Assembly: GCA_902803635.1 (NCBI GenBank)
Contig: CADCQU010000033.1
Location: 1-12,902, forward strand
Direction of reading: 5' to 3'
DNA: 12,902 bases
Source of the DNA: an uncultured Lachnospiraceae bacterium
GTDB lineage: Bacteria; Bacillota; Clostridia; Lachnospirales; Lachnospiraceae
The position numbers and the translations under genes are program-made. Shown in pieces: positions 8,839-12,902 of the stretch. Each line of letters starts with the position of its first letter. Within the stretch, counting starts at the first letter, position 1. The notes beneath the pieces were generated by a model. It worked only from the letters and a program-made list of their open reading frames with translations. It was not told the origin of the DNA and searched no databases.

Positions 8839-8851
8839 CATCGTTTCCGCG

Positions 8852-8892
8852 CCACAAGAACATTCCGCACTTCGTGCTTCCTGTCCTTGTGG
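8852..8892. repeat. Two-part hairpin just downstream of the surface-protein gene
   Basis: CCACAAG-A-ACA pairs with TGT-C-CTTGTGG (one mismatch), enclosing symmetric TTCC bulges and an inner GCAC-TTC-GTGC stem. It sits 27 bases past the minus-strand stop codon. Its role is unknown; RNA end protection or a binding site are possibilities. Confidence 0.5.
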
Positions 8893-8919
8893 TGCTCTCA
8901 CGCTGCTTTCTCTCAGAAA

Positions 8920-11900
8920 TCAATTTCCACTTCTTAGAAGCGCCTCCGCCGCCTTGTAATAGCGGTAAAGAGCAAGCATGATATTGTTCCTCTTCTCGTT
9001 CTCCGTGTTCTTGAGAACCGCCTGGGCGTAGGAAAGCGCCGAGACCTTCACCGTCGTCGTGCCGGCTTTCGTCTTCAGCCGCACGTTATACTCCTTGCCA
9101 AGCTTATGTACCGGGATGTCCAGGATCCTGACACAATACCGTCCGTCCTTCAGCTTCTCGGGCTGGACCGCCGTGCCGTCCACGGTGGCCGTGACCTTCC
9201 CCGCGTACCCTTCCTTCATGGTAAAGTAGAGATAGATGCCCGTCCCGGAATCGAGATAGAGCGAGCAGGAGGTCTTCAGGACATCCTTCATCTTCTTAAC
9301 TGACATCTGTTTATTCTTCAGATCCTTCTGCGCATTGGAAAGCTCCGTTTTCGAATAGCTTCCTTTGTAAGAAACGTCCATCTCCAGATGATCGGTGCCG
9401 ATCGTCCATCCGCGGATTTCCGACAGATACGGCTGCGCGTGATGCCCGTAATCGGCGAGCGCATGAACAAGCGCCGTAACCTTTGCGCCGAAGCCGCCCG
9501 TCTCGTCGAAATCCAGGACATACTGCTTGACGGAGTACGTCGTTGCAAGCGTCCGCTCCTCACCGTCCTTGAAGTAATGGAAAACCGCCTCAATCTCGTC
9601 CGCCATTTGCACGGCATTCACAAAGCGTGTAAACCGGTAATACGTACGGGCGGCATTCATTGCATTTGCATCATACGGAGCAACCGTCTTATCCCCGCAA
9701 ACGGTAAATTCCACGTAGCTCTCGTTGTAGTCCACCCCTTCGATTTGCGGCAGGTTCATGTAGAAATTCACACCGATCTGCCCAGTCAGGACCAGCGACT
9801 GCGTCTTGAAGGCAATGAGCTCTTCCACCTCCGGTACCTCTACCAGCGCCATATTGAAATAATTCGCATGCTCCGCGTTGTACCTCTCCACGGTACCGTC
9901 TTTTCGGACGATCTGATAATCCAGCGAAGAATCGCCTCCCTCCGTACTGGCCACCCGCGCAATCACCAGAACCTCGCTGTTTTCCTCGGCCGGAATCGAG
10001 ACCGATTCGCCGCGACCGACCACGACCGACTCTCCCTTTTGAAGCCTCTGTGATTCCATATAATCGTTAAAGTCAACCACCCAGATTTCGAAGCTCTCCG
10101 CCGGGGCATCGTCACTGATGTTCACCTTGACGGCACCACCACGGTCATCCGGCTCCGCATGCATCCATCGGTTGTCAACGGCTTCCGCCACGCTTCCGGG
10201 TTCTGCATGGAAATACATCTCGGGCAGCTCGGGATATTTCTTTTCGTAGAACGCATAGGCCGCATCCTCGAACTTGTTAAATGCGGATGCCCGCGGCTCC
10301 CACCAGTTCACATTTACGGTATATGCATAATCGTCGCCCTTGTCGTTCTCCAGCTTAAATGTCACAGGACCGTTGCCGGTGAAGCGCACCTTGATCGCAA
10401 ACCTTTTCCCGTAGGTTCCGCATTCGGCGGATTCCATGGACAGCACCTCGACATTGTCCCCCTCATAGGTGAAGTGGGTCCCTGCATTCTTCAGGATAAC
10501 GCCATTTACGATCCCGTACAAGGTCGTCTCATACACCTGTCCTGCTTTCAGGCTGGAAGGTTCCGGGAAATTTTGCTCCCAGACAAGGCTGGAATTTGGC
10601 AAGCTCTGCCATTCGGTAGCTTCCTCCTGACCGCCGGAAGTTCCCGTGGCCTGGTGGACCAGGTCGCCAGCAAAAACCTCAATCAGCCTGTCGAAATACG
10701 CATGCTTATCGGCGGTTCCGGGGAAGGCCTCTTCGACAACCGTAATGGTCACGGTGTGCGGCGTAAACTCCGGGTTCTCCCCAAAGCTGATGATCTGTAT
10801 TTCTCCCCCGTCTGAAAGCTCTATCGGCTCGAAGCCCGCAATGTCGCTGGATACGCGAATCTTGCCATGGAAATCCAGGGCGATGCTTTCCGCCTCCGTC
10901 GTAAACTGGAAGCTTGCGCCGACACAGCCCAAGGCAAGGGTTTCGTAAAATGGCTCCTCCCCATTTCTCCAGGACGTGATATTCTTTTGGAAGACCCAGT
11001 CGCCGCCGCTGCCGGTAACCGGTTGGCCTTCTGTATCAAAATAAGTAAACAGACCGTTGGTGTTCGTGATATCCAGTCCTTTTGCCTCTTCGGTAAACGT
11101 AACGGTTATATCCTGATAAGAATTGGTTCTTCTGTCCAGGATGCGGATAAAGCTTACACCCGTTTTATCTCCGCGCAAAATCAGCGTTCCGCTGCCATGA
11201 CCGTCCTGATAGCTTCCGGGCTGCCAGATGAGTACATCCGTCCTGCGCTTCGCATTCTGTTCGTTCCCGGAGGCATCTCCCCCCTGTATCTTTCGATCTG
11301 TCAGCTCTTCGACGCTTATCTTCGGCTCCCTTCTTCCGAGCGTGGTGGCGAAGGATACCGGGAGGCGAAGCTGCGTCCCCACGGGCACCTCCAAATGTCC
11401 GGGGACTGTGAAGGACGTGGCGTGCTCAATCCTGGCATCGCAGCGGTTGTTCGTGCCGTTATATTCATTGTGCGCGGACGTATCAAGCCCGAATTCGTCC
11501 GTCGTCACCTCGTCGCCGTCGCTGAAAACCTCCACGGCAAACTTCAGGGAGCCTGCAGTTGCCTTGCTCCTGTCTTCTCTGAAAATCGTGAAGGCTTCCG
11601 CTGGTACCGTGATCGTCCCCCGGATACGCCGTCCATAGCCCGAACGAATCCCGTTCAGGCGGAGGATTCCCCGCGAAAGCTCGTCACCAGCTCCGGAAGT
11701 GCCCCTGCGCAGGGCCTCCTCCTCTCCCACCGTCAGATTATGGTTGCTTATGTCGAGAGGGATATAAATCATCTCGTTCCAGTCAAGGCCTTCCCCGTTA
11801 AGCTCCCGTACATTCGATGCCAGATCCGGATCATGGACGCCGTAGGAAAACTGCAGGTAGACGTTTTCGGCATCCTCCGTCCCGCTGTTTCCTACAAAGA

Positions 11901-12902
11901 GATCAACGTCCAAAAGGATGTCCCCCTTCTCATCCAAAGCAAGGCTCCCGTTGTCCTTTCTGGAAAGCGAGATGCTTTCCTCCACGAAATCCAGTTCCGG
12001 CCGCTTCTGAATCGTATAAATATCCTTGAGCGCGGCAAAATAGGGATCCTCCGCATAGGACGGATCCTCGTTAACGACGAGGAAAAAGCCCGCACCCTCC
12101 GGAAGCGTTGCAGGAAGCGTGAAATCACCGGTAAGCTTTACCTCCCGCCCGGGGTATATATTATCCGTAATCTTCCAGGCTGCCAGCTTTGTATGCGGCA
12201 AATCGTCCCCATGTACGCCGAGCGTTACGGTAATGGGATTGTCCTCGGACCCGCGAATACTGATGTCGCCCGTATTGCTAAAGGACAGGTTCGCCGTCAG
12301 GTCGGTCCCTGCGGTAAACTGTTCGCTCACAAAGGACAGCTTCGCCTGTCCGATGTGCTGCTGGCCCACGCCGTAGCTGATTGCATAAACGCCCAAGCCC
12401 TCCTTAAAGGCAGCATCCTCGGGGGGCTCCGCGCCGGAGGTCAGGAAACGTTCACCCTCCGACTCCCGGTAGGCAAGATACCGCATCATGCCCTGTGTCA
12501 GGATGGTCAGGGTGGTGTTGGACCTGGTAAGGTTCGTCGCATGACCTTCCCCAATCTCTGCGTCCTCTGTCTTGTCAGCCTTCACGCCAAGCGCAATCTG
12601 CAGGTTGGAAAACTGGAGCTGGTCCATCCCGCCTTTTCCCTGGCCTTCCCCGTCATTGTAGCCTTCCAGCTCGCCTAGATACGCCTTTTCCGCCTCCTCG
12701 TCCGACCAGCCGTATTTCGCCGCGTCCTCGTAGACATCCATATGACGCATTGCGAGAAGTGTCCCGCCGCCCCATGCTCCATTCTCACTGTCAAACTTGC
12801 TTAAATAGATGCCATTATTTGTCGTATTCTTCACGGTGGCAACATAAACGGTCACAAGGTTACCATCGCCATCCTCGCCAAAGGCAAAGTCTGTCCGGTT
12901 GA
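8920..12902 (-). CDS. Large probable cell-surface/secreted multidomain protein (partial, N-terminus outside window)
   Basis: An open frame of at least 1326 residues that continues past the window edge; the GTG at 12855 is only an internal codon, since the frame stays open upstream to the edge. I do not recognise a catalytic domain. The sequence is rich in beta-strand patterns, Asn, Thr and Gly and poor in Cys. Two stretches resemble CARDB-type adhesion domains: SEQFTAGTDLTANLSFSNTG (about 12260-12345) and the segment ending VDLFVGNSGTEDAENVYLQF (about 11830-11995). The last 290 or so residues (8923 to about 9800) start with SLVLTGQIGVNFYMNLP, include ALVHALADYGHHAQPYL and end with VKVSALSYAQAVL and ALYRYYKAAEALL. 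I recall this C-terminal pair from extracellular proteins of gut Clostridia. No LPXTG anchor or C-terminal membrane segment is present. Export is inferred because any signal peptide is off-window. Confidence 0.75.
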   Translation of the reverse strand, partial: NRTDFAFGEDGDGNLVTVYVATVKNTTNNGIYLSKFDSENGAWGGGTLLAMRHMDVYEDAAKYGWSDEEAEKAYLGELEGYNDGEGQGKGGMDQLQFSNLQIALGVKADKTEDAEIGEGHATNLTRSNTTLTILTQGMMRYLAYRESEGERFLTSGAEPPEDAAFKEGLGVYAISYGVGQQHIGQAKLSFVSEQFTAGTDLTANLSFSNTGDISIRGSEDNPITVTLGVHGDDLPHTKLAAWKITDNIYPGREVKLTGDFTLPATLPEGAGFFLVVNEDPSYAEDPYFAALKDIYTIQKRPELDFVEESISLSRKDNGSLALDEKGDILLDVDLFVGNSGTEDAENVYLQFSYGVHDPDLASNVRELNGEGLDWNEMIYIPLDISNHNLTVGEEEALRRGTSGAGDELSRGILRLNGIRSGYGRRIRGTITVPAEAFTIFREDRSKATAGSLKFAVEVFSDGDEVTTDEFGLDTSAHNEYNGTNNRCDARIEHATSFTVPGHLEVPVGTQLRLPVSFATTLGRREPKISVEELTDRKIQGGDASGNEQNAKRRTDVLIWQPGSYQDGHGSGTLILRGDKTGVSFIRILDRRTNSYQDITVTFTEEAKGLDITNTNGLFTYFDTEGQPVTGSGGDWVFQKNITSWRNGEEPFYETLALGCVGASFQFTTEAESIALDFHGKIRVSSDIAGFEPIELSDGGEIQIISFGENPEFTPHTVTITVVEEAFPGTADKHAYFDRLIEVFAGDLVHQATGTSGGQEEATEWQSLPNSSLVWEQNFPEPSSLKAGQVYETTLYGIVNGVILKNAGTHFTYEGDNVEVLSMESAECGTYGKRFAIKVRFTGNGPVTFKLENDKGDDYAYTVNVNWWEPRASAFNKFEDAAYAFYEKKYPELPEMYFHAEPGSVAEAVDNRWMHAEPDDRGGAVKVNISDDAPAESFEIWVVDFNDYMESQRLQKGESVVVGRGESVSIPAEENSEVLVIARVASTEGGDSSLDYQIVRKDGTVERYNAEHANYFNMALVEVPEVEELIAFKTQSLVLTGQIGVNFYMNLPQIEGVDYNESYVEFTVCGDKTVAPYDANAMNAARTYYRFTRFVNAVQMADEIEAVFHYFKDGEERTLATTYSVKQYVLDFDETGGFGAKVTALVHALADYGHHAQPYLSEIRGWTIGTDHLEMDVSYKGSYSKTELSNAQKDLKNKQMSVKKMKDVLKTSCSLYLDSGTGIYLYFTMKEGYAGKVTATVDGTAVQPEKLKDGRYCVRILDIPVHKLGKEYNVRLKTKAGTTTVKVSALSYAQAVLKNTENEKRNNIMLALYRYYKAAEALLRSGN

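Overview
The window looks like chromosomal DNA from a Gram-positive gut Clostridia member, perhaps a Faecalibacterium-like Oscillospiraceae. The reasons are GC-rich genes separated by AT-rich promoters, strong AGGAGG-type ribosome binding sites, a Glc-family PTS permease, an orphan PAS hybrid kinase of the type common in Clostridia, and GC-rich palindromic intergenic repeats. The taxon is inferred; there is no marker gene here.

Layout. Positions 1-433 (minus) are the N-terminal part of a PTS EIIBC sugar permease. Positions 591-3092 (minus) encode a GH13 amylosucrase-type enzyme with an unusual C-terminal tail of about 215 residues. A 485-bp divergent intergenic region follows; it holds a GC-rich leader for the amylosucrase gene, a promoter on each strand and two operator-like palindromes. 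On the plus strand come gpmA (phosphoglycerate mutase, 3578-4285) and scrB (sucrose-6-phosphate hydrolase, 4335-5957), probably one operon, ending in a strong terminator. A tiny palindromic element with 8-bp flanking direct repeats lies at 6026-6071. Next is an orphan hybrid histidine kinase (6186-8579) that lacks the phospho-accepting histidine. Positions 8580-8919 are a hairpin-rich region between convergent genes, with REP-like repeats and a strong terminator. Positions 8920-12902 (minus) hold the C-terminal 1.3 thousand residues of a large probable cell-surface protein whose start is outside the window.

Functionally, the left two thirds is a sucrose-use locus. The permease probably brings in sucrose as sucrose-6-phosphate, ScrB splits it, GpmA serves lower glycolysis, and the amylosucrase-type enzyme could turn unphosphorylated sucrose into alpha-glucan plus fructose. 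The kinase and the surface protein have no clear link to this pathway.

The most unusual signals are: the octamer GGCAAATG (or its complement), which recurs 11 times in different reading frames and in non-coding DNA; the histone-H1-like tail on a glycoside hydrolase; the His-to-Arg change in the kinase H-box; and the 30-bp palindrome with target-duplication-like flanks.
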